From: Bacteroidetes bacterium endosymbiont of Geopemphigus sp.
GTDB taxonomy: Bacteria > Bacteroidota > Bacteroidia > Flavobacteriales > Blattabacteriaceae
Direction: 5' to 3'
NCBI RefSeq assembly: GCF_002904345.1
Contig: NZ_PEIH01000004.1
Span: 151,000-186,346, forward strand
DNA length: 35,347 nucleotides
Position 1 is the stretch's first letter, and each line of letters begins with the position of its first letter. This document shows, one piece after another, positions 27,730 through 35,347 of this stretch. The notes under the pieces were generated by a model. It searched no databases. It was given only the letters and a program-made list of their open reading frames with translations, and was not told where the DNA came from. The translations under genes were made by a program, and so were the position numbers.

Positions 27730-28669
27730 AGATTTTATCTATAAGTTCCTGATATTCTTTTTTTACTTTACTCATGGCAGTAATGCCACCTCCACTTCTG
27801 AAATACAGGTGTTCGTTTTTACGTTCTATAAAACGGATCATCACTGCGCTATCTAAATTTTCTCCGTCAAAATAACCAAAAATCCCAGTATAATATCCTC
27901 TAATTATCCCTTCCACATTCCGTAAAATAGTCATAGTTTTGATCTTCGGCGCTCCACTGACAGAGCCTGCGGGCAGCATATTTCCTAAAATTTCTCCGAT
28001 ATGTTGACGAAAATCGCTTGGAAGTATTCCGCTGATCTGGGAGCTCACTTGCAGCAGATTTTTTCCACAAGTGAACAATTTCTCTATATATCGGAAACGA
28101 TCTACTTTTACCTTACGCGCAACTTGACTTAGATCATTTCGCAATAAATCAACTATAGTAGCGTGTTCAGCTTTTTCTTTCTCATCTGAGAGTATTTTTC
28201 TCCTGGCATCAGGTAGTGTAGCATCGATAGTTCCTTTCATTGGGTAAGTGCCAATATGTCCATTTCGTATTTTTATAAAACACTCAGGAGAAAAAACCAC
28301 AAACTCATTTTTATAAAGCAATTTATAAGGCGCATAACTTCGCCGATAAATCTCTGAAAGCGACAAAGGGGTGATAATCTCAGCAGGAAATGTAAGGTTG
28401 GCTAAATAAGTGTCTCCGCGCTGCAAATAGTATTTTAAATTCCTAAAAGCTTTTTGATAATGCTCAAAATCAATCGGTATTTTCTCAAAGGGGATTCTCA
28501 TAGGTGGGTTTGATCTGATACAGACTTGTCCGATTTTAAAATATATTCCTACTTTTGATATTTCTTCATGAGCTAAAACCACTGGACGCTCCATTTCATA
28601 ATCGATCATGAAAAAAAACGGACGACTTTCTCTCCCGTACTGATTCATTTGTTGTACAGCGGTTTTCAT
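27713..28669 (-). CDS. pabB: Aminodeoxychorismate synthase component I
   Basis: A 318-residue chorismate-binding enzyme that aminates chorismate to 4-amino-4-deoxychorismate. Family motifs are in order: YYLQRGDTYLANLTFP at 80-95, FSPECFIKI, PMKGTID at 143-149, AEHATIVDLLRNDLSQVA at 167-184, GNMLPAGSVSGAPK at 229-242 and GYYTGIFGYFD at 258-268. It lacks the long N-terminal part of TrpE/PabB from E. coli and so is the compact Bacteroidota type. The glutamine amidotransferase partner (PabA/TrpG) is not in the window. It may use free ammonia or a subunit elsewhere. It heads a two-gene unit with pabC and is divergent from copA with 151 bases between. Confidence 0.92.
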   Translation of the reverse strand: MKTAVQQMNQYGRESRPFFFMIDYEMERPVVLAHEEISKVGIYFKIGQVCIRSNPPMRIPFEKIPIDFEHYQKAFRNLKYYLQRGDTYLANLTFPAEIITPLSLSEIYRRSYAPYKLLYKNEFVVFSPECFIKIRNGHIGTYPMKGTIDATLPDARRKILSDEKEKAEHATIVDLLRNDLSQVARKVKVDRFRYIEKLFTCGKNLLQVSSQISGILPSDFRQHIGEILGNMLPAGSVSGAPKIKTMTILRNVEGIIRGYYTGIFGYFDGENLDSAVMIRFIERKNEHLYFRSGGGITAMSKVKKEYQELIDKIYVPII

Positions 28670-28820
28670 TTGGATCTAAACTTTAACAGATTCATATATT
28701 TAAAATACACCTCTGCAAGAGGTAAGTTCGCAATATATTTATACTTGTTAAACCAATGTGGAAAATTTATATTTATAATATCTGAATTGAGAATAAGATC
28801 TTTGTTCATAAATTTTTTTA

Positions 28821-31025
28821 ATGAAAAATACATATACAGCCTATATATATGGAATGACTTGCCTTTCTTGCGCAGCTACGGTTGAAAAAACACTTCAATC
28901 ACAACAAAGTATAAAAACGGTCCGTATCAACTTTGCTGATCATACTGCTTTTATAGAGTTTAAGAATGATCCTCCTCCTCATAAAGAAGTCGCGGCAGCA
29001 GTAAAAAAAGCGGGTTATCAACTCCATTGGTCTTTAGAAGGGAAGGATAATCAGGCTGATATTATGCATTATAAAGAATACAGCACTTTAAAAAAAAATA
29101 CTCTCTGGGCTATAATTTTCAGTACTCCTGTTTTAATAATAGCTATGTTTTTACCTGAGACTCCTCTTTTTCGCTGGCTGGTGATGCTCTTGAGCTTGCC
29201 TATATTATTTATTTGGGGCCGAGGATTCTTTAAAAGAGCCTGGAAAACCATTCTATATAGGAACTGGGGAATGGATGTTCTTGTGTCTTTGAGTACTTCC
29301 ATAGCTTTCTTCTATAGCGCCTTTAACACGATTTTCCCTCAACTTGTAAAACGTTATTCTCTGGATCCACATGTTTACTTTGAAACCGCAGTGGTTATCA
29401 TCTGTTTTTTACTTATTGGAAAGACCCTTGAGCATCGTGCGCGCATGAAGGCTTCTGAAGCTATACGCCAATTGATGGATTTGCAGCCTGATTCGGTAAA
29501 TCTTTTACTCGAAAATGGTGAAGAGCTTGAGGTTTCTGTAAATGAAGTTCATCCCGGATCCCATTTGCGTATAAAACCTGGTGAAAAAATTCCTGTAGAT
29601 GGCCGTGTACAAAAAAGCCATTCGTATATAGATGAACGTATGATCAGCGGTGAATCTTTACCAGTATTTAAAACTATAGGAGATAAAGTGTTTGCTGGTA
29701 CGGTTAATCAAGGAGGGAGTTTTGATTTTACGGCTGAAAAAACTGGTGCTAACACCTTTTTAGCCAGCATTATTCGCGCAGTAAGACAAGCGCAATCTTC
29801 CAGAGCTCCTATAGAGAGAATTGCTGATAAAATTGCTAGAGCTTTCGTTCCGCTGGTGGTAGTAATTGCATTTACTTCATTTTTTGTCTGGGGGTTTAGC
29901 GATTCTGAAAGCGGATGGCTTATGGGAATGCGAGCACTATTAAGTGTGTTAATCATCTCTTGTCCGTGTGCTTTAGGACTGGCTGTTCCGACAGCTCTTA
30001 TAGCTGGTATTGGAAGAGCTGCGCAAGAGGGTATATTGATTAAAGATGCTGAAAGTCTCGAGTATGCTCGTAAAACAGATCACCTTATTTTGGATAAAAC
30101 AGGAACACTTACTCAAGGCAAGCCCATAATAAAAGAGATCTTCTGGAAAGAAGAAAATGAACATAAAATTTCAATACTTCTAGCCTTAGAAGGCAAATCT
30201 GAACATCCCCTGGCGGCTGCTTTGCTCTTGCATTACAAAAATCGTTTAGTAAAAACTTCTCTTTCGCTGGAAAATTTTAAAAATCATCCCGGCAAGGGAG
30301 TGCAAGCTACATACCAGGGAGAGAACTATCGTATAGGCTCAATATCCTGGCTTGAGGAACAAGCTGTTATTTTTAATACAGAATTTCAAGCACGTTTATC
30401 AGATTGGAAAAAGCAATCGTATACACTATTAGGTTTTTCAGAAGGCAATCGATTGCTTGCCCTCTTTGCTTTGGCCGATATTTTGCGCCCGGAAGCCAAA
30501 GAGGCGGTTGAAAAACTACAGGCCATGGGTATACATCTTTATATGCTCACAGGCGATCGCACCGAAACGGCTAAGATTTTAAACGATCAACTTAGGTTTT
30601 TTGATTTCAAAGGAGCGCAGTTGCCTTCAGATAAAATGAATTTCATCAAAGACCTTCAAAGTAAGGGACAAATCGTCGCTATGATTGGCGATGGAATTAA
30701 CGATGCACCGGCACTTGCACAGGCTGATCTGAGTATTGCCATGGGACATGGCGCAGGAGTAGCTTTAGATGTGGCTAAGATCACTATTCTGGGTTCTGAC
30801 TTGAGAAAAATTCCCTTTGCCATTCGCTTATCTGAGTACAGTTGGCGCACAATACGTCAGAATCTCTTTTGGGCTTTTATTTACAATAGTGTTAGTATTC
30901 CATTAGCGGCAGGTATCTTATATCCTTTTAACGGGTTTTTACTAAACCCCGTGATCGCTTCGGCGGCTATGGCTTTAAGTTCGATCTCTGTCATCATCAA
31001 TAGTTTGCGATTAAGAAATTTGTAA
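28821..31025 (+). CDS. copA: Copper-exporting P1B-type ATPase
   Basis: A 734-residue cation pump with one N-terminal heavy-metal domain (GMTCLSCAATVEK, Cys14 and Cys17). Four membrane helices follow, then the actuator domain with ISGESLPV. The membrane metal site CPC is at 381-383 in SCPCALGLAVPTAL. The phosphorylation loop DKTGTLTQGKP has Asp425. SEHPLAAALL follows with the His462-Pro463 pair, then LTGDRTE near 576-582 and the hinge GDGINDAPALA at 623-633, with two closing helices. The CPC motif and HP pair identify a Cu(I) exporter at the inner membrane. All catalytic residues are present. No CsoR/CueR regulator or copper chaperone gene is adjacent. Confidence 0.95.
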   Translation: MKNTYTAYIYGMTCLSCAATVEKTLQSQQSIKTVRINFADHTAFIEFKNDPPPHKEVAAAVKKAGYQLHWSLEGKDNQADIMHYKEYSTLKKNTLWAIIFSTPVLIIAMFLPETPLFRWLVMLLSLPILFIWGRGFFKRAWKTILYRNWGMDVLVSLSTSIAFFYSAFNTIFPQLVKRYSLDPHVYFETAVVIICFLLIGKTLEHRARMKASEAIRQLMDLQPDSVNLLLENGEELEVSVNEVHPGSHLRIKPGEKIPVDGRVQKSHSYIDERMISGESLPVFKTIGDKVFAGTVNQGGSFDFTAEKTGANTFLASIIRAVRQAQSSRAPIERIADKIARAFVPLVVVIAFTSFFVWGFSDSESGWLMGMRALLSVLIISCPCALGLAVPTALIAGIGRAAQEGILIKDAESLEYARKTDHLILDKTGTLTQGKPIIKEIFWKEENEHKISILLALEGKSEHPLAAALLLHYKNRLVKTSLSLENFKNHPGKGVQATYQGENYRIGSISWLEEQAVIFNTEFQARLSDWKKQSYTLLGFSEGNRLLALFALADILRPEAKEAVEKLQAMGIHLYMLTGDRTETAKILNDQLRFFDFKGAQLPSDKMNFIKDLQSKGQIVAMIGDGINDAPALAQADLSIAMGHGAGVALDVAKITILGSDLRKIPFAIRLSEYSWRTIRQNLFWAFIYNSVSIPLAAGILYPFNGFLLNPVIASAAMALSSISVIINSLRLRNL

Positions 31026-31787
31026 TGTTTATATCGATCAAATTAAGAGTGAATGATTTGGTTTTTTCCTCAAGCTTGATTTTACTGAGCTTTTAGTTAT
31101 AAAATCTTTAATTTATTTTAGAATGTCCACTTAAAGAAGATCTTCTTGAGTGAGTTTTTTCTGATAAAAAGTTATCTCTCCTTATTGGAGTATAGTTGTT
31201 TTGGGTATTTATATGTGTTTCTTCTTATGCGTTTATCGCCCTATTTTTTTAATATTTGAAAGATAACAGCAGTTATTCAGCCGCTTTAGAACTTTTTTCA
31301 GTTCAACTTGACTAACCGGAGGGTTCTAATAGGCGTTCTATAAAACGCTTGATTTGTTAAACAAAGTTCTTAAAGAGGTTTAAAGGGTGGTGATAAGAAG
31401 GCTATTTTAAAGTAAAGTCTCGAGATCATCATAACTACTATGATAAAAACGCCTATCATCTACCCGGCTTAAGCCATTAGGATCTCTTCTATTGTAATTA
31501 GCTCTTAAGAATTAAGCCAGTAAGCTTTATAAGTTTTGTTATTTTCATTAAGGCCGTCTCTGATATTAGCTACATCTTCTTTAACCTTACTAATATCCCT
31601 TTCGAATCGACTTTTTTGAGTAATATCAGTTTCTTAAGTTTTCTTGCTTTCTGAGCAAGAGTACTTTGTGATTTAGTAATTGTAGGCTCTTCCGATCTTA
31701 GTTTCGCTCATACGAACTATAAGACTAAGACAAGACTTTAAATAAAATGCAACTTTATAAATATAAGCCTTACCTTTAATAAAAACA
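31026..31787. other. Gene-poor stretch with a coiled-coil remnant and an adapter-like 13-mer
   Basis: No intact gene is present. On the minus strand, about 31625-31510 reads RFERDISKVKEDVANIRDG and LNENNKTYKAYWLNS, a coiled-coil-like remnant with stops around it. GCTCTTCCGATCT at 31686-31698 equals the core of the common Illumina adapter. The rest is AT-rich with no motif. Confidence 0.4.
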
Positions 31788-31824
31788 CTAAAGCGCTCTT
31801 TTTAGGGTAGAAAGAACGCCTTAG
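31788..31824 (-). terminator. Terminator-like hairpin of the ankyrin lipoprotein gene
   Basis: The arms at 31788-31801 and 31811-31824 pair at 12 of 14 positions around a 9-base loop. On the minus strand the hairpin is followed by TGTTTTTATT. It lies 72 bases beyond the stop of the ankyrin lipoprotein gene. Confidence 0.65.
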
Positions 31825-31895
31825 TATAGGGTGATAATTAACAGATTCTATTAAGATATGCTTATGTCTTAACTCACAAAAAAAACGGATAAATC

Positions 31896-33623
31896 TTATG
31901 GAGTAAGCAATTTTTTAAGCTCTTCATCGCTGGTTATATCAAATGGTTTTTTGCCATATTTGTTTGTAGTTTTTTTATCAGCTCCTGCTTTTATAAGAGC
32001 TTTAATAGCTCCTTTATAATTGTTTATAGCCGCCGCCGCTAGATGAAGCGAGGTATAGCCATCTTTACCTTTAGCATTGATCTGCGCTTTTGCTGCTGTA
32101 AGAGCTTCGATGACCTTTGCTTGACCTTTTCTAGCCGCCCAATGAAGCGGGGTGTAGTCATATTTGTCTTCAGCATTGACCTCCGCGCCTTTTTCTATAA
32201 GAGCCATGACGGGCTCTACGATTCCCGTTTCAGCGGCGAGATGAAGCGGTGTAACTTTATTATATTTACCCTCGGCGCTAACCTTCGCACCTTTTTCCAA
32301 AAGAAGCTTTATAGCCGCTGTATTCTTATTCATAGCCGCCCAATGAAGTGGAGTGTAGCCATATTTATCTTCAGCATTGACCTCCGCGCCTTTGTCTATA
32401 AGAGCGTTGATATCCTTTATTATGTCCTTTTCAGCGGCAATGTGAAGCCGGGTCTTGCCATCTTTATCTTTTTTTTCTGAAACGTTGAAAGTCTGAACAA
32501 TTTTTAAGCTATTGTTCTTTAATTTAAAGGTAAGATTGTGTTTATTTAAATTAAGAGGTGTACCTTTCATGGTATAAGAAAATGTTTTTTGCTCACTTTT
32601 TTTAAAGATTGTTTCTCCGTCTTCTTTAAGATCAGTTCTGATACCATTGACAAGATCTACAGGGGCGAGCACCTCAGAGGGTTTCATTTTGACCTCTCCT
32701 TCTTTATCATCTACTCGTTTTATAGAAAGAGTGGTTTCGGTATTCGCATCCAAAGGACTTTGCTCTGAAAATGTTTTTTCTATTTTGGCGTTATCATCCA
32801 TCAGTTTAAAGCTAGCCTCATCTGCTCTGAGGTATCTTATGGGAATCTTTATTTCTTTAGTTGTGGCGGCTATAGTGATTTTAATCATCGCATCTCCATC
32901 ACTTTCAGGAGTTCCTTCTATAACATAAGTGGCTTTTGTTTTTTTTCCCTTTTCTAAAGTGATTGATGAATCACCCTCAATTTTAACTGAAAGGCCATTT
33001 TTTTGACCTGCGATGGTCATAGATTTAGAAATATCTATCGGGTAATATCCATTAACTTCTTCAGAAGGGGAAATAGTGAGCTCTACTTTTTCTCCTCGGC
33101 TATTTTTGCCCACAATAAGCTCTTTGGGCATGGTTTCTTCGATTACTATAGAAGGCAATTTAAGCTCCTTAGACTCGGTTTCCTTGATTACCGTAGAAGA
33201 CAGTTTAAGTGCTATAGTTGAAATTTTACCTGCAAAAGCTACTTTTATTTCAGCGCTTTGTTCCTTATCAGGGAACTTTCCGCTTAAGGTATATTTTAAC
33301 TCGTTTTCACCGGGTTTAAACTTTATCTTCCCATTTTCAGGAGTCTCATTGGGCATTATTTTAATACTCCACTCTTTTGGATAGGTAAACTCAGGGGCTT
33401 TTATTTCCATATACTTATCATTAGGATTATTTCCTACGAGGATAATTTCTTTATTTTTTATATCCTCCCCCAAAGTGAAAGAAAGCTCTTTAGTGCTCTT
33501 TTGCGTGAGAATTGCCACTTCTTCAAGTGAAAGACTCTTGTTCTTGACGGGTGGTTCATCATCATTGCAAGAGAAACACATGATAGCAAGTAGGGATGCT
33601 GGCATAAAACACAACTTTTTCAT
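31896..33623 (-). CDS. Surface-type lipoprotein with three beta modules and ankyrin repeats
   Basis: A 575-residue protein. The signal peptide MKKLCFMPASLLAIMCFSC puts the lipidated Cys at 19. The next residues, NDDE, resemble the acidic export signals that send Bacteroidota lipoproteins to the cell surface. Residues of about 30-385 hold three related modules of roughly 95-100 residues. Each closes with a similar strand: ELKYTLSGKFPDKEQ, ATYVIEGTPESDG and SYTMKGTPLNLNK. They look like beta-sandwich repeats, but I recognise no named domain. From about 390 come five ankyrin repeats (TRLHIAAEKD, TPLHWAAMNK, TPLHLAAETG, TPLHWAARKG, TSLHLAAAA) and a cap ending in LKKLLTP. Ankyrin repeats bind proteins, so a role in contacting host or neighbour proteins is inferred, not shown. 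The frame is fully intact amid decayed DNA, which suggests selection. A hairpin terminator follows. Confidence 0.85.
   Translation of the reverse strand: MKKLCFMPASLLAIMCFSCNDDEPPVKNKSLSLEEVAILTQKSTKELSFTLGEDIKNKEIILVGNNPNDKYMEIKAPEFTYPKEWSIKIMPNETPENGKIKFKPGENELKYTLSGKFPDKEQSAEIKVAFAGKISTIALKLSSTVIKETESKELKLPSIVIEETMPKELIVGKNSRGEKVELTISPSEEVNGYYPIDISKSMTIAGQKNGLSVKIEGDSSITLEKGKKTKATYVIEGTPESDGDAMIKITIAATTKEIKIPIRYLRADEASFKLMDDNAKIEKTFSEQSPLDANTETTLSIKRVDDKEGEVKMKPSEVLAPVDLVNGIRTDLKEDGETIFKKSEQKTFSYTMKGTPLNLNKHNLTFKLKNNSLKIVQTFNVSEKKDKDGKTRLHIAAEKDIIKDINALIDKGAEVNAEDKYGYTPLHWAAMNKNTAAIKLLLEKGAKVSAEGKYNKVTPLHLAAETGIVEPVMALIEKGAEVNAEDKYDYTPLHWAARKGQAKVIEALTAAKAQINAKGKDGYTSLHLAAAAINNYKGAIKALIKAGADKKTTNKYGKKPFDITSDEELKKLLTP
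32132..32406 (-). repeat. Near-identical DNA repeat inside the ankyrin region
   Basis: The segment 32132-32205 recurs at 32333-32406, exactly 201 bases apart (67 codons, two ankyrin units), with about five differences in 74 bases by eye. This suggests recent duplication or gene conversion of a two-repeat unit within the gene. Confidence 0.8.
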
Positions 33624-33669
33624 AAGACGTATACAGAATTATTGGTTAAGTAGAGATGCTAACATAAAT
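33589..33669 (-). repeat. Partial duplication of the lipoprotein signal-peptide start
   Basis: On the minus strand TTTATGCCAGCATCCCTACTT, inside the signal peptide, has a copy 60 bases upstream, with three differences over 21 bases. The upstream copy reads MLASLLNQ and then stops. It could be the remnant of another gene start from the same family. Confidence 0.55.
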
Positions 33670-33726
33670 GTGTTGTGTTTTAGCGTCGGATCGATTTTTA
33701 ATAAAGTCTTCTTTAGACAGCAATAT

Positions 33727-34000
33727 TCTTTTGCTTTGATAGAGCAACTATCTTTTTTGTATCTCTTCTTTCGAGAGTTTTATCCGGGTTGGCGTACCGT
33801 TAATTTGTTATAGTTTTGAGACTCTCACAGATCTTTATTTACGTTATATCTGATAATCACGGCAAGCCCTCCGTGTGTTAAAATCGAAATACTTTGTTAA
33901 TCAATTTATTTTCATTGTTTTATGTCTTTATTTAAAACTAAAAAAATAGATATACCTGTTAACGCATGAGTTTGTAGGTCATAAGGTGCTCTTAATCATA
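33727..34000 (+). repeat. Left arm of a large inverted repeat
   Basis: These 274 bases match the reverse complement of 34654-35067 at about 92% by hand count (about 22 differences over 272 aligned bases, mostly transitions). Relative to the right arm about 140 bases are missing near 33873. CAAGCC occurs at both edges of that segment in the right arm, as expected for a deletion between short direct repeats. The arm lies 104 bases upstream of the ankyrin lipoprotein start. It encodes nothing recognisable. Confidence 0.88.
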
Positions 34001-34653
34001 TAAGAATAATGTATATGTTATATGTGGTACACATACAGAAATTTTTCTTTTATCGTTAAGTAATGCAAGAATTTATTCTTCGTGAAAACGACAGAAAGAA
34101 TAAAAATATATTGATTTTAAAGAAGTTAGTCTTGATAAATTTGATAAAAAATAAACGTTGAGACAGATTGCATTGAAAAAAAATAAAGAAAAAAGCTTCT
34201 GTGGTCATTGATATATTAAAAAAATACTAAGTTTTCCTGAACTTAATCCTCAATGCCTTTTTACCGATTGTGGAATTAATAAATACAAGGCAAGAGGATC
34301 AAAATCGGAGCGATTGTAAAATCTTGAAAAAATCTCCTTATAAACTTTTCAAAGCGTCTTTGAAAATAATGTGAGCTGGTAATAGAATTTTAAAAGAAAT
34401 TATTTGGTAAACAAAAGCAGTGCCAGGATCTTAAAAAGATCGCAGAGCGTGTCATTGAAGATAAGAATATTCAGATAGAAGAGATCCAATATGGATTTTA
34501 TCATTTCTGAAAATTTGGTGTATTTAAAATAAAAGATCAGCTGATAATGATGAAAAATAAGGTGATAAAAAAGAACCAAGAGTTATTCAAACTGCAAGTT
34601 TGAGCGCAGTCAAGAGGTGCATTGGATGATTGCTAAAACTCTATGAGATGTGT
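34001..34653. other. Central region between the inverted repeat arms
   Basis: About 650 bases with no intact gene. Short protein-like pieces occur on the plus strand: PIVELINTRQEDQNRSDC near 34260-34315, and DLKKIAERVIEDKNIQIEEI near 34427-34488. Stops and shifts lie between them. Neither is recognised. It may be the decayed interior of a mobile element. Confidence 0.4.
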
Positions 34654-35067
34654 TATGATTAAAAGTGCCTTATGATCTACAAACTCATGCGTTAACAGGT
34701 ATATCTATTTTTTTAGTTTTAGATAAAGACATAAAACAATGAAAATAAATTGATTATTAAAGTATTTCGACTGTGACACACGGCTTGTCTTTGTGATTTT
34801 AAACCTCAGAGTAAGCGCAATTTTACAAGAGAATATATACAGGATATAAAAACTCGGGAGAGTTAATCCCCAGATAAAACCCTTTGTGTTTGCTACCGCA
34901 AAACTTAATATAAAACATAAAAAAGGGCTTGCCGTGATTACCAGATATAACGTAAATAAAGATCTGCGAGAGTCCCAAAACTATAATAAATTAACGGTAC
35001 GCCAGCCTAGGCAAAACTCTCGCGAGAAGAGATACAAAAAAGATAGCTGCTCTATCAAAGCAAAAGA
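34654..35067 (-). repeat. Right arm of a large inverted repeat
   Basis: The partner of 33727-34000 in opposite orientation, 414 bases long, with about 140 extra bases in the middle. The conserved outer end is at TCTTTTGCTTTGATAGAG (read on the minus strand) and the inner end at TTAATCATA. A plus-strand frame at 34886-35071 (FATAKLNIKHKKGLAVITRY) is open but probably incidental. Confidence 0.88.
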
Positions 35068-35347
35068 GTAAATAGATTAAATACTTTTTCAACAGTGCTA
35101 GCGATCAGATCGGAAAATCTGAAGTTATGGCTTTGGGGCAAAACCATCAGGGACTTCAAAAGAGCGATTCTAAATTTTTTATGATCATCATCAGGCCTCT
35201 TGATAAGGATGCTCAGGAATAACAAATAAAAACTTCAAAGACAAAAAACCTTTATATATAATACAAAGAACCAAAATGGAAATACTATGTCTTTTTGAGA
35301 AAATAAAAAGAATTATATAGATGATATCCCACGAAGTGTGTAAACAG
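35068..35347. other. Gene-free end of the window
   Basis: No gene is recognised. Short open pieces (for example SDQIGKSEVMALGQNHQGL near 35100) have no clear start and no known family. Confidence 0.4.

Noticed and set aside
32040-32460. Regularly spaced repeats suggesting a CRISPR array
   Set aside because: The spacing of about 100 bases and conserved reading frame are those of ankyrin codons; there are no unique spacers of CRISPR length.
32043-33384. Open plus-strand frames across the ankyrin lipoprotein gene
   Set aside because: They are antisense to an intact 575-codon gene, change frame repeatedly and have no recognisable product.
33475-33813. 112-codon plus-strand frame running from the lipoprotein gene into the left repeat arm
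   Set aside because: It spans the 5' end of the antisense gene and unrelated repeat DNA, so it is unlikely to be a gene.
34886-35071. 61-codon frame in the right repeat arm
   Set aside because: The left arm copy is not open, no family is recognised, and AT-rich DNA yields such frames by chance.

Overview
The window looks like a chromosome piece from a host-restricted member of the Bacteroidota, most likely close to the Flavobacteriia. The evidence is the gene order (DoxX-like, DUF1599, folP and cdaA clustered), family-typical protein starts such as the FolP N-terminus MTINCKG and the GlmM N-terminus TLIKSISGIRGT, and Bacteroidota-type promoters (TTTG-N19-TAnnTTTG). The DNA is AT-rich. Intact housekeeping genes alternate with long stretches of wrecked accessory genes, as expected for an endosymbiont or obligate intracellular bacterium partway through genome reduction. 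The species cannot be named from this window.

Layout. 1-1515: wreck of an OmpA-family outer-membrane protein. 1572-5020: intact trmH-family methyltransferase (-), mutS (+) and a tRNA-Gly/tRNA-Leu pair behind a canonical promoter. 5239-10491: decay zone with a FISUMP surface protein, an IS256-family transposase tail, an Old Yellow Enzyme and two unidentified genes, all broken. 10492-11154: tRNA-Arg and a short clpS. 11350-14430: broken TonB-dependent siderophore receptor followed by a broken PepSY membrane protein. 14451-20952: dense intact core with tpiA, a DoxX-like protein, DUF1599, folP, cdaA, sanA-like and dnaB. 21264-21720: broken ankyrin lipoprotein. 22108-31025: intact core again, with a LolC/E-like permease, glmM, a TPR protein, rplS, a small lipoprotein, pabC, pabB and copA. 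31026-35347: an intact 575-residue ankyrin lipoprotein flanked by gene-poor DNA, including a large inverted repeat (33727-34000 against 34654-35067).

How the genes fit together. pabB, pabC and folP supply the p-aminobenzoate and dihydropteroate steps of folate synthesis, and all remain open while iron uptake, flavin reductase and outer-membrane genes have decayed. CdaA (c-di-AMP) and GlmM (peptidoglycan/LPS precursor), the LolC/E-like permease (lipoprotein release), CopA (copper export) and TpiA keep basic envelope and metabolic functions. The most unusual intact gene is the surface-type ankyrin lipoprotein, which joins an acidic lipoprotein-export-like signal, three related beta-type modules and five ankyrin repeats. 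A dead relative with the same lipobox lies at 21264. It is the best candidate here for a host-facing or otherwise undescribed factor. Two cautions: a 13-base match to the common Illumina adapter core at 31686-31698 could mark an assembly flaw, and all family assignments rest on reading motifs by eye.
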